Assembly: GCF_021290965.1 (NCBI RefSeq)
Contig: NZ_JAJOYT010000006.1
Coordinates: 1-64,000, forward strand
Direction of reading: 5' to 3'
Length of the DNA: 64,000 nucleotides
From: Rheinheimera faecalis
GTDB taxonomy: Bacteria; Pseudomonadota; Gammaproteobacteria; Enterobacterales; Alteromonadaceae
Below are positions 34,710-45,107 of the stretch, piece after piece. The notes beneath the pieces are model-generated. The model was not told the origin of the DNA. It saw only the letters and a program-made list of their open reading frames with translations, and ran no database searches. The translations under genes were made by a program, and so were the position numbers. The first letter of the stretch is position 1, and each line of letters starts with the position of its first letter.

Positions 34710-36515
34710 TTACAGACTGATAGAAGTACTGGCGCTGCACTTGGTTGTGCTTGCCGCTTCACAGACTTTGTAGCTATAGCTGCCACGGTTTAACGGGCCA
34801 TCGCGGTGAGCTCCGTCGTTAGTCGTAGTCAGTACTTTTACGTTGTTGCGGTACAAGTCAACTGAACTGGTTGTCGCGCTACCCCAAGTCAGGTCGACAT
34901 AACGTTTACCTTTACTGGTAAAAGCTTGTAATGTCAGACTGATGCCCGGAGTCGTAGCTCCACCACCACAACCGTTGGTCGTCAGGTATTGGTGCGCAGC
35001 TGCTGCCTGAACAATACCGTAACCGAAGTACACATCTTTACCTGCAGCACCAGAGTCTTTAGCTGTAGCTTTTAATGCATTACGGATCTGAGTACCGGTA
35101 CAGCTTGGGTGATTTGACCAAACCAGAGCAGCAATACCTGAAACTGCAGGTGTTGCCATAGAAGTACCACTCATCAGGCCGTAATCGCTGGTGCCAATAT
35201 TGATTGAAGCAGTAGTTGCTGCCAGCAGCGCAGTTCTATCTTCAAAAGCTGCACCTACAGCAGGGATGGATGTAGTATTGGCTGAACCTTCACCTAAGGT
35301 GCCGTATAACATGCCTGCCGTATTATTGATCAGCACAGCACCTACACCGCCAGAGTTCTGACAGTTTTTCACTTTATCGTGGAAAGAGATCACACCACGG
35401 TCAATCATACAAATCTTACCGGCAGCGCCTGAATTTACCGCTTCTGCTGTACCCATAAAAAATGTGGCGGCGCTGGCAGTCCCTGGGTTTTCCATCGCAG
35501 AAGTTGCATAAGGAGTGCCGTTGGCGCTTAAGGTTGCGCTGGTTGCCATATCGGCAGGGTAAGTGGATAAGGTATCTACACCACCTGCAGTGGCTTCCAC
35601 ACAAATAGTCTCATCCGTTTTGCCGTTAGCAGTACAGCTTGGGAATTGTGAGAAGTCTGCGATATTGTTGTTATTGTCGTTAGCACCGATCATCATGACA
35701 GAAGGGTAGCCTGCAGGGTAAGAGCGGACGTTGTTGCCGTCGTTACCAGCGGCAGCTATCACTAATCCACCAGCGTCGGTAAAGGTTTTAAAGGCGTTGG
35801 ATTCAGTGGTATTGGCGCCACCACCACCTAGGCTCATGCTGATAATGTCAGAACCTGCGTTTTTGCATTTTTGCGCTGCATAAGCCAGATCCGACGAATA
35901 ACCCCAGCCTTCAGCGTTAAATACTTTGATGATATGCATAGGTACGCCAGGGGCCATACCAATAACACCAACGCCATTGTCTGCAGCACCAATGGTTCCG
36001 GCAACATGAGTACCATGTGGACCACCGTTGACGTTCCAGTTGCCAGTGCCTGAGTCGTTATCACCAGTGATGCTGCCCCAGTTAAAGTCAGGATTGGATT
36101 GATCTAAACCTGAGTCGATGACACAGACTTTAATACCTGCACCAGGGTTAAATTGCACCTGATTGGCCTGAGATTGGTACACAGCATAAGGCGTGATTTG
36201 TTGTTGCATTGGGTCACCAGCGTCGTCATTAAATAACGCCATTGGTTTACGTACTAAGTCTTCTTCAACCAGTTTGATATGAGGGTTCTTCAAAATACCT
36301 TTGATTTCATCTACCGATCTGCCATTAAACTGAGCGGCGATAAAACCATCTGCATCCACTTTTACTTCACCCCCCAGCTGTTTTGTTAACGCTGTGATGA
36401 TACCTTTGTTGGCATTGTCGACCTGAATAATGACCCGATCTGCTGCTGCCACAGTGGTGCAGCCTAAAGCCATTAAAGTAGCGAATGAAATTTTATTTAA
36501 CTTACTGATTTTCAT
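34710..36515 (-). CDS. Secreted subtilisin-like S8 protease with PA domain
   Basis: A 601-residue extracellular serine protease. Order: signal peptide (ISFATLMALGCTTVAAA), an I9-like propeptide to about residue 95, then the catalytic domain with Asp134 (VCVIDSGLD), His167 (GPHGTHVAGT) and Ser at about 449 (GTSMATPAVSG). A protease-associated insert before the Ser carries AAGKICMIDRGVISFHDKVKNCQNSGGVGAVLINN. The last 80 residues form a fibronectin-III-like module (SVDLYRNNVKVLTTTNDG). Paired cysteines fit an exported protein. ATG 36515 follows GGGA by eight bases; longer frames to 36605 have no signal peptide at their start. Confidence 0.9.
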   Translation of the reverse strand: MKISKLNKISFATLMALGCTTVAAADRVIIQVDNANKGIITALTKQLGGEVKVDADGFIAAQFNGRSVDEIKGILKNPHIKLVEEDLVRKPMALFNDDAGDPMQQQITPYAVYQSQANQVQFNPGAGIKVCVIDSGLDQSNPDFNWGSITGDNDSGTGNWNVNGGPHGTHVAGTIGAADNGVGVIGMAPGVPMHIIKVFNAEGWGYSSDLAYAAQKCKNAGSDIISMSLGGGGANTTESNAFKTFTDAGGLVIAAAGNDGNNVRSYPAGYPSVMMIGANDNNNNIADFSQFPSCTANGKTDETICVEATAGGVDTLSTYPADMATSATLSANGTPYATSAMENPGTASAATFFMGTAEAVNSGAAGKICMIDRGVISFHDKVKNCQNSGGVGAVLINNTAGMLYGTLGEGSANTTSIPAVGAAFEDRTALLAATTASINIGTSDYGLMSGTSMATPAVSGIAALVWSNHPSCTGTQIRNALKATAKDSGAAGKDVYFGYGIVQAAAAHQYLTTNGCGGGATTPGISLTLQAFTSKGKRYVDLTWGSATTSSVDLYRNNVKVLTTTNDGAHRDGPLNRGSYSYKVCEAASTTKCSASTSISL

Positions 36516-36803
36516 TGAGTTGTTCCCATTGCTTATTATTATATTCTCCACTGCGTTTATGCATCTGTTGTGCTTTTGTCGCAATAAATTGGAGTCTTGT
36601 CGCATTCGTGCTGTGTATCAGCAACTTCTAAATGCCATTTTTTGCTATGGAAAATCAATCAAATTATTAAACTTTGTTTTCAAATGTAATTAAATGTAAG
36701 CGGTAGCATGTACAGCAATTTGTACGAAAAATGACTGCAGACCGCTTAGACTGGTAAAAAAGCAAGCGATCTTAGAAATGCAAAAAACTGCTCAATAGCA
36801 GGA

Positions 36804-37790
36804 CTAATCAGCGATCAGTTCTGCTGCAATTTTAAAACTCTTTTGCCGTGCTTTGGGGTCGTGCATCATTGCTGTCAGCATCAGTTCGTCCGGTTGATGT
36901 GTTGCAATAAAATTCAGAATACCTTGTTTTACTTCAGCCGGATTGCCAATGACAGAGCAGGCCAGAGCTTTTTCCACATAGGCTTTTTCATGAGTTTGCC
37001 AAATCTGATCCATATCCCCGACTGGCGCAGGCAGTAAACCTGGTACGCCCCGGACTAAATTGACAAACTGCTGTTGCGGTGACGTAAAGAGTCGATGAGC
37101 CTCTGCTGTAGTTTCAGCAGCAAATACATTCAGCGCCAGCATCAGGTAAGGTTTATCCAGTTGAGCCGATGGCTTAAATTCTCTGCGGTACAAAGCTGCC
37201 GCCTGTTCCATCATGGCTGGGGCAAAATGCGAGGCAAATGCATAAGGTAAACCCATATGGGCCGCCAGTTGAGCGCCGTATAAACTCGAACCTAAAATCC
37301 ATAAAGGCACATTCAGGTTTTGCCCAGGTACGGCCTGTACCGCCTGATTTGGTTTGACTGGACCAAAATACTGCTGCAATTCAAGGATATCGCTTGGGAA
37401 CTGATCTTCAGTTTCCATTCTGTTGCGCCGCAAAGCCCGTGCTGTCAGCTGATCACTACCTGGTGCCCGGCCTAAACCTAAGTCAATGCGGTCCGGATAC
37501 AAGGTCGCCAAAGTGCCAAATTGTTCGGCGATGACCAAAGGTGAATGATTTGGCAGCATGATGCCACCAGCTCCTAAACGGATGCGTGAAGTGGCAGCCG
37601 CCAGATGGCTTATCAACAAAGAAGTCGCAGCGCTGGCAATTCCCGGCATATTGTGATGCTCAGCCAGCCAGTAGCGATGGTAGCCCAGGTTGTCTGCCTG
37701 TTGTGCTAAGGCTTTGCTGTTGGCAAAGCTATCGCTAATGGTACTGCCTGAAGGGACAGGGGCTAAATCTAAAATAGAAAAAGGGATCAT
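36804..37790 (-). CDS. LLM class flavin-dependent oxidoreductase
   Basis: A 328-residue luciferase-like monooxygenase of the YhbW/MsnO8-type group: [19 protein letters not shown] at the N-terminus, [31 protein letters not shown], then [42 protein letters not shown]. These use reduced flavin and oxygen on an unknown substrate. ATG 37790 has GGAG six bases upstream; ten more codons are open before it. Monocistronic and divergent from the MgtC/DUF4010 gene. Confidence 0.88.
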   Translation of the reverse strand: MIPFSILDLAPVPSGSTISDSFANSKALAQQADNLGYHRYWLAEHHNMPGIASAATSLLISHLAAATSRIRLGAGGIMLPNHSPLVIAEQFGTLATLYPDRIDLGLGRAPGSDQLTARALRRNRMETEDQFPSDILELQQYFGPVKPNQAVQAVPGQNLNVPLWILGSSLYGAQLAAHMGLPYAFASHFAPAMMEQAAALYRREFKPSAQLDKPYLMLALNVFAAETTAEAHRLFTSPQQQFVNLVRGVPGLLPAPVGDMDQIWQTHEKAYVEKALACSVIGNPAEVKQGILNFIATHQPDELMLTAMMHDPKARQKSFKIAAELIAD

Positions 37791-38037
37791 CAGTGCTCCG
37801 CTATGCTGTGAATATTGCATTCAATACCGTTTGGTATAAAAGTAATAGTGCAATGGGTGCGCAGAGGTATGGATTCAAGTGCTTTGCTGTATTTAGTCCG
37901 ATTTCGCAGCTGAGCACTCCGTTTTTTGCGATGGATAAAAGCAAGTTAAGCTAGTAAGACACTGTGAAGTTGCGGCAGATCAATAGAACAGGGCTAAATT
38001 CAGCTATGCTGGGATTAAACAACTAAGACTATGAATT

Positions 38038-39312
38038 ATGGCCGGATTTGACGTTACATTGGCGCAGAACTTCCTGATTGCTCTGCTGATTGGTGCCTTG
38101 GTCGGGATTGAGCGGGAAAAACACAAAAACAATAACCATCCTGGCTCTTTTGCTGGCGTACGTACTTATATTCTGTTTGCTCAGCTAGGCGCCGTCAGTG
38201 CTTGGTTGTCGGTATTTTTACAAAGCCCCTGGTTGTTTATCGCGGCTTTAGCTGCAGTGTCTGTGATAGTGCTGAGCTCTTATTATCTGGAAAATAAAAA
38301 CAACCCTGTGGCTTTGGGTTTAACAAGTGAGTTGTCTGCTATTACTGTGTGTTTATTAGGTGGCGCTGTGATTTTTGGTTTTGCCGAAATTGCCGTGTCT
38401 CTGGCTATTTTAACGTCGGCTATTCTGGCTTTTCGGGAGCCTTTGCACGGACTGGTCAGTAAAATTGGTGCTGATGATCTTTACGCGGGTTTAAAGCTTC
38501 TGATTGCCAGTTTTATTGTGTTGCCCTTATTACCTAATGAAGCCGTCGATCCCTGGCAAGCACTGAATCCTTATAAACTCTGGCTACTGGTGATTTTAAT
38601 CTCCGGTTTATCTTTAGTGGGTTATATAGCGGTACGTTTTTTTGGTTCAGTGAAAGGCACTATGATCACAGCCCTGACTGGTGGCCTGGTGTCGTCTACC
38701 GCTATGACCTTAAGTTTCGCCCGCAGCAGTAAAACAGAAACCGACAGCGGCGCAGCCAACAGATTAGCAGCCGGAATTTTAGTGTCCTGGCTGGTGATGT
38801 TTGGCCGGGTATTGCTGATTGTGACCGCCGTCTCTGTGCCTTTAATGCAGCAATTACTCTGGCCTTTGCTGGGGTTGGCTTTATTAACGGCAGGCTTGGC
38901 GACCGCATTTTTTCTGGCAGGACACAGGCTGCAAGCATTATCGGCGGCTGATGTGTCTGTGAAAAATCCTTTTAGCTTATGGTCGGCTATTCAGTTTGCT
39001 TTGCTTTTTGCGCTGGTGTTGCTGTTGGTGAAGCTGGCAGAGCATTATGCGCCGGGTCAGGGGGTGTATTGGTTAGCCGCTTTAGCAGGCTTAACGGATG
39101 TCGATGCCATTAGTTTATCTTTAGCGGATTATGCAGGTCGCAGTCAGGCTGTTGATTTGGCCGCCACCGCTATTGGTATTGCCATCTTAAGTAATTCACT
39201 GGTGAAAACAGCCATGGTATGGGTGGTCGGTACTCAGACTCTGGCACTGCGTATCACAGCGGCCATGTTTGCGCTTGGGCTAGTGGGGCTTCTGTTATTT
39301 CGTTTTAGCTAA
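38038..39312 (+). CDS. MgtC/SapB-DUF4010 membrane protein
   Basis: A 424-residue, roughly 12-helix inner-membrane protein. The N-terminal 140 residues carry the MgtC/SapB domain (LIGALVGIEREKHKNNNHPGSFAGVRTYILFAQLGAVSAWL), and the remainder is DUF4010 (VKGTMITALTGGLVSSTAMTLSFARSSK; LAALAGLTDVDAISLSLADYAG). The fused form is common in environmental proteobacteria and of unknown transport function. The window's other MgtC protein (15555) is the short, single-domain kind. Confidence 0.88.
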   Translation: MAGFDVTLAQNFLIALLIGALVGIEREKHKNNNHPGSFAGVRTYILFAQLGAVSAWLSVFLQSPWLFIAALAAVSVIVLSSYYLENKNNPVALGLTSELSAITVCLLGGAVIFGFAEIAVSLAILTSAILAFREPLHGLVSKIGADDLYAGLKLLIASFIVLPLLPNEAVDPWQALNPYKLWLLVILISGLSLVGYIAVRFFGSVKGTMITALTGGLVSSTAMTLSFARSSKTETDSGAANRLAAGILVSWLVMFGRVLLIVTAVSVPLMQQLLWPLLGLALLTAGLATAFFLAGHRLQALSAADVSVKNPFSLWSAIQFALLFALVLLLVKLAEHYAPGQGVYWLAALAGLTDVDAISLSLADYAGRSQAVDLAATAIGIAILSNSLVKTAMVWVVGTQTLALRITAAMFALGLVGLLLFRFS

Positions 39313-39399
39313 AAGCAAACACATTACGCAAGCAGAAGCTCAGTTTGCCTTAAGTTTTCACTTGCAGAATTAAAGAAGTAATTAAAACAAGAGGTAGGT

Positions 39400-39954
39400 A
39401 TGTCGGGTTCACAACAAAGTTACAGCAACTGGATGGTACGTTTGCACTGGCTAACGGCGCTGTTGATTATCGCCATTTATGCCAGTATTGAATTCAGAGG
39501 CATTTTTGAAAAAGGCACAGCAGAGCGTGACCTGATCAAAGAGGTGCATTTTGTGCTGGGGTTAAGCTTGTGGTTGATTACCTTGCTGCGTCTTGTGGTA
39601 CGGCGTTTTAGTGCTATTCCTGCAATAGAGCCGACGCCTTCGGCTATGGCTATTAAAATTTCTGGCCTGATGCACCTGGCACTTTATGGCTTTTTGCTGC
39701 TGATGCCATTGCTTGGATGGCTGATATTAAGTGCTGGCGATAAAGTGATCCCGTTCTGGGGTTTTCAATTGCCGCCGCTGATAGGGCCGGATCCTGATTT
39801 GGCTGGTTCCATTAAAGAAATTCATGAGTTAATAGGCACTGCAGGTTATGTGCTTATTGCAGTGCATACTTTGGGTGCGCTGGCGCATCATTACAGATTA
39901 AAAGACAACACCTTAAAACGTATGTTGCCCGCTTTATTTGACCAGAAAAGCTAA
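39400..39954 (+). CDS. Cytochrome b561 family protein
   Basis: A 184-residue four-helix di-haem b membrane cytochrome. Expected haem ligands are visible: His in MVRLHWLTALL, VHFVLGLSLWL, LMHLALYGFLL and IAVHTLGALAHHY. Such proteins carry electrons from quinol to periplasmic acceptors, or, as in CybB, oxidise ubiquinol to superoxide. AGAGGTAGGT precedes the ATG. The pseudouridine synthase gene follows after 59 bases. Confidence 0.9.
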   Translation: MSGSQQSYSNWMVRLHWLTALLIIAIYASIEFRGIFEKGTAERDLIKEVHFVLGLSLWLITLLRLVVRRFSAIPAIEPTPSAMAIKISGLMHLALYGFLLLMPLLGWLILSAGDKVIPFWGFQLPPLIGPDPDLAGSIKEIHELIGTAGYVLIAVHTLGALAHHYRLKDNTLKRMLPALFDQKS

Positions 39955-40013
39955 AACTGGTTGACTCAACCCTTTGAAACGTCTTAACTCTGGGCCCTCT
40001 AATGCGAGGGCTT

Positions 40014-40958
40014 ATGAGCAGCAATACAGTCAAAGCAAAGCAAGCTTCCGAAATTACCTTGCCACCCAAAGATCTGGGTTGGGGTACTGTGCTGCATTTT
40101 CTGATTGAAAAATTCAACCGCATCGACGAAGCCATTTGGCGACAACGAGTAGCGGATGGCAAAGTGCATTGGTTTGGTGGTGAAGTGATCCATGCCAACA
40201 CCGCCTTTTTACCCAGCCGCAGAGTCTGTTATTACCGTGAAGTCGCAGCTGAGCCTGTTATTCCTTTTGCGCATCAGATTGTTTATCAGGACGAACATAT
40301 AGTTGTCGCCTGCAAACCGCATTTTTTACCTGTGACACCTGGTGGTGAATTCGTCAACGAATGCCTGCTCGAACGGGTAAAGCGGGATACCGGATTACAG
40401 GATGTAGTCGCAGTGCATAGATTAGATAAAGAAACAGCGGGTTTGGTGCTGTTTTCTGTCAATAGCCAAAGCCGGCCTTTGTATTATCAGCTGTTTGCTG
40501 ATGGCAAGATCCGTAAAAGTTATCAGGCAGTCGCCCTTTTATCTGAAGCACTACAGCAGTTGGATTTACGACAGCACTGGCAGGTTAAAAACCGGTTGGA
40601 AAAATCCACACCAGCTTTTTTAATGCAGCAAGTGGAAGGGGAGGTCAATGCGTTTTCCAGCCTTAGTCTGGTAGACAAACGTGCTGAACTTGGTTTGTTT
40701 GAATTAAGCCCCCATACAGGTAAAACTCACCAGTTGCGCTTGCATATGCTGTCTTTGGGTTGCCCTATTTTATTTGATAAATACTACCCACAGTTATTAC
40801 CAAAAGAGCCAGGGCAGCAGTTGGATTTCACACAACCTTTGCAATTGCTGGCGAGGCACTTAAGTTTTACCGATCCGGCCACTGGATTGGATCATCAATT
40901 TGAATCAAGCCGCCAGCTACAAAGCTGGCCTGTTACTACAGAGTCGAAGGAAAACTAA
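40014..40958 (+). CDS. RluA family pseudouridine synthase
   Basis: A 314-residue RNA-modifying enzyme. The catalytic Asp lies in the family motif HRLDKETAGLVLF; GKIRKSYQAV, SPHTGKTHQLRLHMLSLGCPI further confirm RluA-type. The N-terminal part (VLHFLIEKFNRIDEAIWRQRVADGKV) is S4-like and may bind RNA. It probably modifies rRNA or tRNA uridine; which position is unclear. ATG 40014 follows GAGGG by four bases. Its TAA overlaps the next gene's ATG (TAATG), implying coupled translation. Confidence 0.9.
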   Translation: MSSNTVKAKQASEITLPPKDLGWGTVLHFLIEKFNRIDEAIWRQRVADGKVHWFGGEVIHANTAFLPSRRVCYYREVAAEPVIPFAHQIVYQDEHIVVACKPHFLPVTPGGEFVNECLLERVKRDTGLQDVVAVHRLDKETAGLVLFSVNSQSRPLYYQLFADGKIRKSYQAVALLSEALQQLDLRQHWQVKNRLEKSTPAFLMQQVEGEVNAFSSLSLVDKRAELGLFELSPHTGKTHQLRLHMLSLGCPILFDKYYPQLLPKEPGQQLDFTQPLQLLARHLSFTDPATGLDHQFESSRQLQSWPVTTESKEN

Positions 40959-41308
40959 TGTCTAAAAAAGTTTATTGCATCGCCCAGTTTTTACCTAAGC
41001 CCGGCAAAGAAGCTGAACTCTTTAAAGTGCTGCAAGGCCTGGAAGCCAATACCTTACGTGAAGATGCCTGCCTGCACTACAGAGTCACCCGTCACATTCC
41101 AAGCCCTTTTGCCGAAGGTAAAAGTTTCCCCATTGTCTTTAATGAAATTTGGGCTGATATGAAAAGCTTTGAAGCCCATTGCCAACGCAATGAAATTAAA
41201 GACTTTTTCCAGACCTATTGCCTGGCTGAGACGGGTTTAGCTCAGGACTGGAATGTCTGTGTTTACACGGATGAACCAGAAAACTTTGATGCACCAAAGC
41301 TGGATTAA
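40958..41308 (+). CDS. Antibiotic biosynthesis monooxygenase (ABM) family protein
   Basis: A 116-residue dimeric alpha-beta barrel protein: YCIAQFLPKPGKEAELFKVLQGLEANTLREDACLHYRVTRHI, then FNEIWADMKSFEAHCQRNEIKDFF. The family includes quinol monooxygenases such as YgiN and haem-degrading IsdG relatives; no haem-specific motif is evident, so a small quinone- or lipid-acting enzyme is likelier. Translation is coupled to the upstream pseudouridine synthase gene through a one-base overlap. Confidence 0.82.
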   Translation: MSKKVYCIAQFLPKPGKEAELFKVLQGLEANTLREDACLHYRVTRHIPSPFAEGKSFPIVFNEIWADMKSFEAHCQRNEIKDFFQTYCLAETGLAQDWNVCVYTDEPENFDAPKLD

Positions 41309-41312
41309 GATT

Positions 41313-42428
41313 TTACAGCGCTGATGTCAAAATTTGCTGTAGCAGCTGCATGCCTTGTTGCTGCTGTTGACTGCTGGTGCCTGAACTGTGGTTTTGCAAG
41401 AGCACCAGCGTCAGATTTTTTTCAGGCAAGGTTAAAATAAACTGACCACCAAAACCCCAGGCAAGCTGCGCCTGTTGCCCTGACAAACTGCCTAACCACC
41501 ATAAATAACCATAGTTGGACAGGTTCAGGTTGGCGAGTTGATTGCGAGCTGTAGTATGTGGGCTGGCTGCCAGCTGTAACCAATTCGCAGGAACAAGCTG
41601 CTGCTGTTGCCACTGACCTTGCTGTTGTATCAATAAACCAATTTTGGCCAAATCCCGGGCGCTGATGGTTAAACCTGCGCCTCCATTAATGTATCCATCC
41701 TTTAATAATTCCCACTCCGCACTGTTGATGCCTAAAGGGCTAAATAATTCCTGTTGTGCATAGTCTGAGGTCGGCATCGCTGTCGCTTTTTGCACTATGA
41801 CCGACAACAAATGCACTGCTGCTGAGTTGTAGTTAAAGCTGGCACCAGCTGCACTACTCATCGCTCGCTGTAACACATAGCGGGTTGGATCCTCCGACAA
41901 GACCCAGTTGTTGTAACCTGCAGTGGTACTTTCATCCCAGCTGATGCCTGACGTCATGGTCAATAAATGCCGTATCCTGATATCCGCTTTGTCCGTCAGT
42001 AAAGCCGCATAATCCTCCTCCAGAAAGTCAGAGATGGGTTGCTCAATACTTTGAATATGACCTTGCGAAATGGCTTTTCCAATCAATAACATCATCACAG
42101 TTTTAGTGATAGAACGGGTTTGTAATAAATCTGCTGAAGTTTTGCCGTGGTAATAGGCTTCACCTACTAATAAGCCGTTGCGAACCACGACCATCGCATA
42201 CAGGGAGGGCAGGTTTTCCCCACTTTGAAAGGCTTGGTCCAGAATTGTTCTATTAAAGTTCTCTGCTTCTGCCGTGCTGCTTTGCCAGCCATTGCCAGAG
42301 GTGGCATGCCAAATCACATTGGTGCTGGCAGGTGGTGGGGGAGTTGGTGCTGTGTTGTCTGACGAGCCACCACCACAGGCGGATAGGAACAATGCTAGCC
42401 ATAAAAGGTGAAATCTGACTTTAAACAT
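41313..42428 (-). CDS. Lipoprotein serine hydrolase, beta-lactamase fold
   Basis: A 371-residue class C beta-lactamase-like hydrolase anchored as a lipoprotein: lipobox LSAC in LWLALFLSACGGGSS, then a Pro-rich linker (TPPPPAST). The nucleophile motif is RSITKTV (Ser-x-x-Lys), the Tyr motif is FNYNSAAVH (YxS), and AWGFGGQ replaces KTG. It resembles EstB-like esterases more than drug-degrading beta-lactamases. ATG 42428 has AGGAG seven bases upstream; an ATG two codons earlier lies too near it. It converges closely with the ABM gene. Confidence 0.85.
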   Translation of the reverse strand: MFKVRFHLLWLALFLSACGGGSSDNTAPTPPPPASTNVIWHATSGNGWQSSTAEAENFNRTILDQAFQSGENLPSLYAMVVVRNGLLVGEAYYHGKTSADLLQTRSITKTVMMLLIGKAISQGHIQSIEQPISDFLEEDYAALLTDKADIRIRHLLTMTSGISWDESTTAGYNNWVLSEDPTRYVLQRAMSSAAGASFNYNSAAVHLLSVIVQKATAMPTSDYAQQELFSPLGINSAEWELLKDGYINGGAGLTISARDLAKIGLLIQQQGQWQQQQLVPANWLQLAASPHTTARNQLANLNLSNYGYLWWLGSLSGQQAQLAWGFGGQFILTLPEKNLTLVLLQNHSSGTSSQQQQQGMQLLQQILTSAL

Positions 42429-42699
42429 AAGCATACTCCTGCTGCATTTTGCTTTGTGTTCAAAAAACGTCGGTGAATTAGAAAAACTGTAGCAGGCAGA
42501 AGTGCTGTCGTCACAGTTGTTTAATGCAGCTTGATTTGTCGGATACTCTGGCCTGGATTAGCTATTCATTTGCGATAAAGACAAAACGTCAGAAACCACC
42601 TTGTGTTTTTATCTTTTAGTCGCAAATCTATCTTGTCTGGTGTGTAAAGGAAGAGGGTAACCCTATCATAAGGGCTTATTTAGTTACCTGGTCCTGAAC

Positions 42700-42948
42700 A
42701 TGTCAAAATCTGTATTTAGAAAACTGCCTGCCCGCTCTATGGCTTATGTGATGCCACTGATTTTATCCATTATTATGAGCTGTATTGTATCTTTGATCAG
42801 TACATTAAAAAGTACTGGCTTTAGCGGTTTTGAGCTGAATATCTGGTTGGGGGCCTGGGGATTGTCCTGGGTAGTGGCTTATCCGGTGTTGCTGTTGATA
42901 TTACCACTGGTGCGCAAGTTGACTGCGTTGATTGTCGAAACACCTTAA
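42700..42948 (+). CDS. DUF2798 family small membrane protein
   Basis: An 82-residue protein of the DUF2798 family with two membrane helices (RSMAYVMPLILSIIMSCIVSLISTL; WLGAWGLSWVVAYPVLLLILPLVRKLT). Function unknown. Its leader contains GGTAAC ... GTTACC with an inner CCCTA / AAGGG pairing. It ends in a bidirectional terminator facing phoX. Confidence 0.82.
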   Translation: MSKSVFRKLPARSMAYVMPLILSIIMSCIVSLISTLKSTGFSGFELNIWLGAWGLSWVVAYPVLLLILPLVRKLTALIVETP

Positions 42949-42971
42949 ACGTCACTCAGCAATAAAAGCAC

Positions 42972-43003
42972 AAAAAAACGCCGGTATTAAACCGGCGTTT
43001 TTA
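42972..43003. terminator. Bidirectional terminator between the DUF2798 gene and phoX
   Basis: AACGCCGGT (42977-42985) pairs with ACCGGCGTT (42991-42999) around ATTAA; flanked by an A run on the left and a T run on the right. Confidence 0.9.
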
Positions 43004-43019
43004 TCATAGCAAGAAGGTC

Positions 43020-45023
43020 TTAAGAACCTATCACGCCGCCATCATCTTTGGTGATAATCACAGTTGCAGAACGTGGTCTGCTGGTGCCGTCATTGGCTGG
43101 CCAGTTACTGGTGAACTGGGTTGGGGTTGAGCGATCGCCCGGGTGCTGGATATTTATAAACATAGTCTTTAAATCTGGTGTAAAAGCTATGCCTGTTACT
43201 TCTGCATCCACTGGGCCAACAAAAAAACGTTTTACGGTGCGGGTTACAGGGTCTGCGACCAGCATCTGGTTATTACCATAAGGGCCTTCACCTTGTTGAG
43301 AGCCACTCATATCGGTTTGGATCCACAGCAAACCGTTGGCACTGAACATTAAACCGTCCGGGCTTGCCATATGGTTATCTGCTGTCAGCGTCAGATTAGT
43401 GCCCGGTGTTGCAGTACCTACGTCACCAGCCAACAAGAAGATATCCCAGTTAAAACTTAAACCCTGAGTCGCAGCGTTTTCTTTCCAGCGAATGATATGA
43501 CCTGTGGTGTTATTGGCGCGTGGGTTAGGAGCATCGATTTGCTCTGGTTTACGGCCTGTGTTGTTGGTCAGTGTAAAATACACCTCACCTGTCGTTGGAT
43601 GCACTGCGCCCCACTCAGGTCTGTCCATTTTAGTCGCGCCAGCGATATCGGCGGCCAGACGGGTGTTGATTAATAAGTCGGCCTGGCTGTCGAAACTAAC
43701 GCCAGCTAAAGCAGCTTTCGCCATCAGATCCTGATTATTGATATCTAATGCCAGCCACTCACCAGAACCGTCAGCATTAAACTTAGCCACATACAAAGTA
43801 CCGTCATTTAATAAATGACCACCAGCTGTAGCGGCAAAGTAGGCTGCTTTGGATACGTATTTGTAGATGTATTCAAAGGTAGAATCATCACCTGAATAAG
43901 CTGTGATGGGCTGGCCTTCAACTACTGGTCCAAAAATAATGCCTTCGTGGCCAAAACGGCCTAACGCTGTGCGCTTTTGTGGCACGCTGTCCGGGTTAAA
44001 TGGGTCAATCTCTACTATCCAACCAAAAGTATTTGGCTCGTTGCGGTAATCTTCGGTTGCATCAGCGCCCAGGCTGGATGCATTAAAGCGCTGGTACTGA
44101 TCGGCGCCTGAATCTGCCGTTTCCCAAAAATAACGGCCATTGCTGCTACTGACGCCATAACGGCTGTGTTCACGAGGTTTAGTGGCATCGGCATTCATAA
44201 AATAACCTGCCCAGTTTTCTTCGCAGGTTAAATAAGTGCCCCAAGGCGTATAGCCATTACCACAGTTGTTTAAGGTACCGCGGGTGCGGGTACCATCCTG
44301 GCTGTACTTAGTGACGACTTTGGCATCACCACGTACTGGCCCTGTTATATCCATAGGGGTTGCACCAGTGATACGACGATTCAGCGGACTGCCTTGAACC
44401 AGTTGGAACTGGCCTTGTGCGTCTTTTTTGATATGAGCCACAGTCACGCCGTGTGCTGCCACTTCCTTACGCACTTCATCAGCAGGACGCGGTAAACCTG
44501 TAGGACCCATAGGGTGCAATACGTTGGCATCCAGGTATTCATGGTTAAATACCAGTACACCTTCGTCGCTATTTTTATTGCTGCTGCGCGCATCTAACGG
44601 GAAAAAGTGCATACCGTCGTGGTGTGCGCCCACTTGCTGTTCCATATCGGCGCCGCTGTTGCTGCCATCAACCAGATAAGCCGGGTAACTGCCTAAAAGT
44701 GGGGTGCCCATAGGTAAAAATGGACGTGCCGTATAACCAGCAGGAACTGTTGCCGTATCTAAACGGTTGGCTGCAATAGCAGTAAAACCTAATAATACCG
44801 GAACAGGTTCAGGTTTTACAGCCACAGGGCCTGTGGCAGGTTCTGCGGTATCGCTGCTGCAACCTACTAAAGCTGTGCCCATAATGGTGGCTATGGCGGC
44901 GCCCAATGAGCCTTTTAAAAAGCTGCGGCGTGAAGCCAAAACGGATTGAAAATCCGGGTTATCTGAAAAGTTCGTTTGTGGATCTATGCCCGAGTTATCA
45001 ATCTGGAAATTTTTGTTCTGCAT
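43020..45023 (-). CDS. phoX: PhoX family alkaline phosphatase
   Basis: A 667-residue periplasmic phosphatase of the PhoX (DUF839) family, which uses calcium and iron. A Tat signal with twin arginine (SRRSFLKGSLGAAIATIMG, residues 32-50) indicates folded export. Metal-site motifs include VFNHEY, YLTCEENWAGYF and the C-terminal FINIQHPGD. The length is typical. It releases phosphate from monoesters during phosphate starvation, and a Pho box with matching -10 lies upstream on the same strand. Monocistronic, ending at the terminator 42972-43003. Confidence 0.92.
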   Translation of the reverse strand: MQNKNFQIDNSGIDPQTNFSDNPDFQSVLASRRSFLKGSLGAAIATIMGTALVGCSSDTAEPATGPVAVKPEPVPVLLGFTAIAANRLDTATVPAGYTARPFLPMGTPLLGSYPAYLVDGSNSGADMEQQVGAHHDGMHFFPLDARSSNKNSDEGVLVFNHEYLDANVLHPMGPTGLPRPADEVRKEVAAHGVTVAHIKKDAQGQFQLVQGSPLNRRITGATPMDITGPVRGDAKVVTKYSQDGTRTRGTLNNCGNGYTPWGTYLTCEENWAGYFMNADATKPREHSRYGVSSSNGRYFWETADSGADQYQRFNASSLGADATEDYRNEPNTFGWIVEIDPFNPDSVPQKRTALGRFGHEGIIFGPVVEGQPITAYSGDDSTFEYIYKYVSKAAYFAATAGGHLLNDGTLYVAKFNADGSGEWLALDINNQDLMAKAALAGVSFDSQADLLINTRLAADIAGATKMDRPEWGAVHPTTGEVYFTLTNNTGRKPEQIDAPNPRANNTTGHIIRWKENAATQGLSFNWDIFLLAGDVGTATPGTNLTLTADNHMASPDGLMFSANGLLWIQTDMSGSQQGEGPYGNNQMLVADPVTRTVKRFFVGPVDAEVTGIAFTPDLKTMFINIQHPGDRSTPTQFTSNWPANDGTSRPRSATVIITKDDGGVIGS

Positions 45024-45107
45024 TTTGACTCCGATGTCGGTTTAATTAAAAATCTGCACGCGACATTAGAGCTGTTGCTTGTTTCAGTAAGGTTACTTTT
45101 TGTTGAT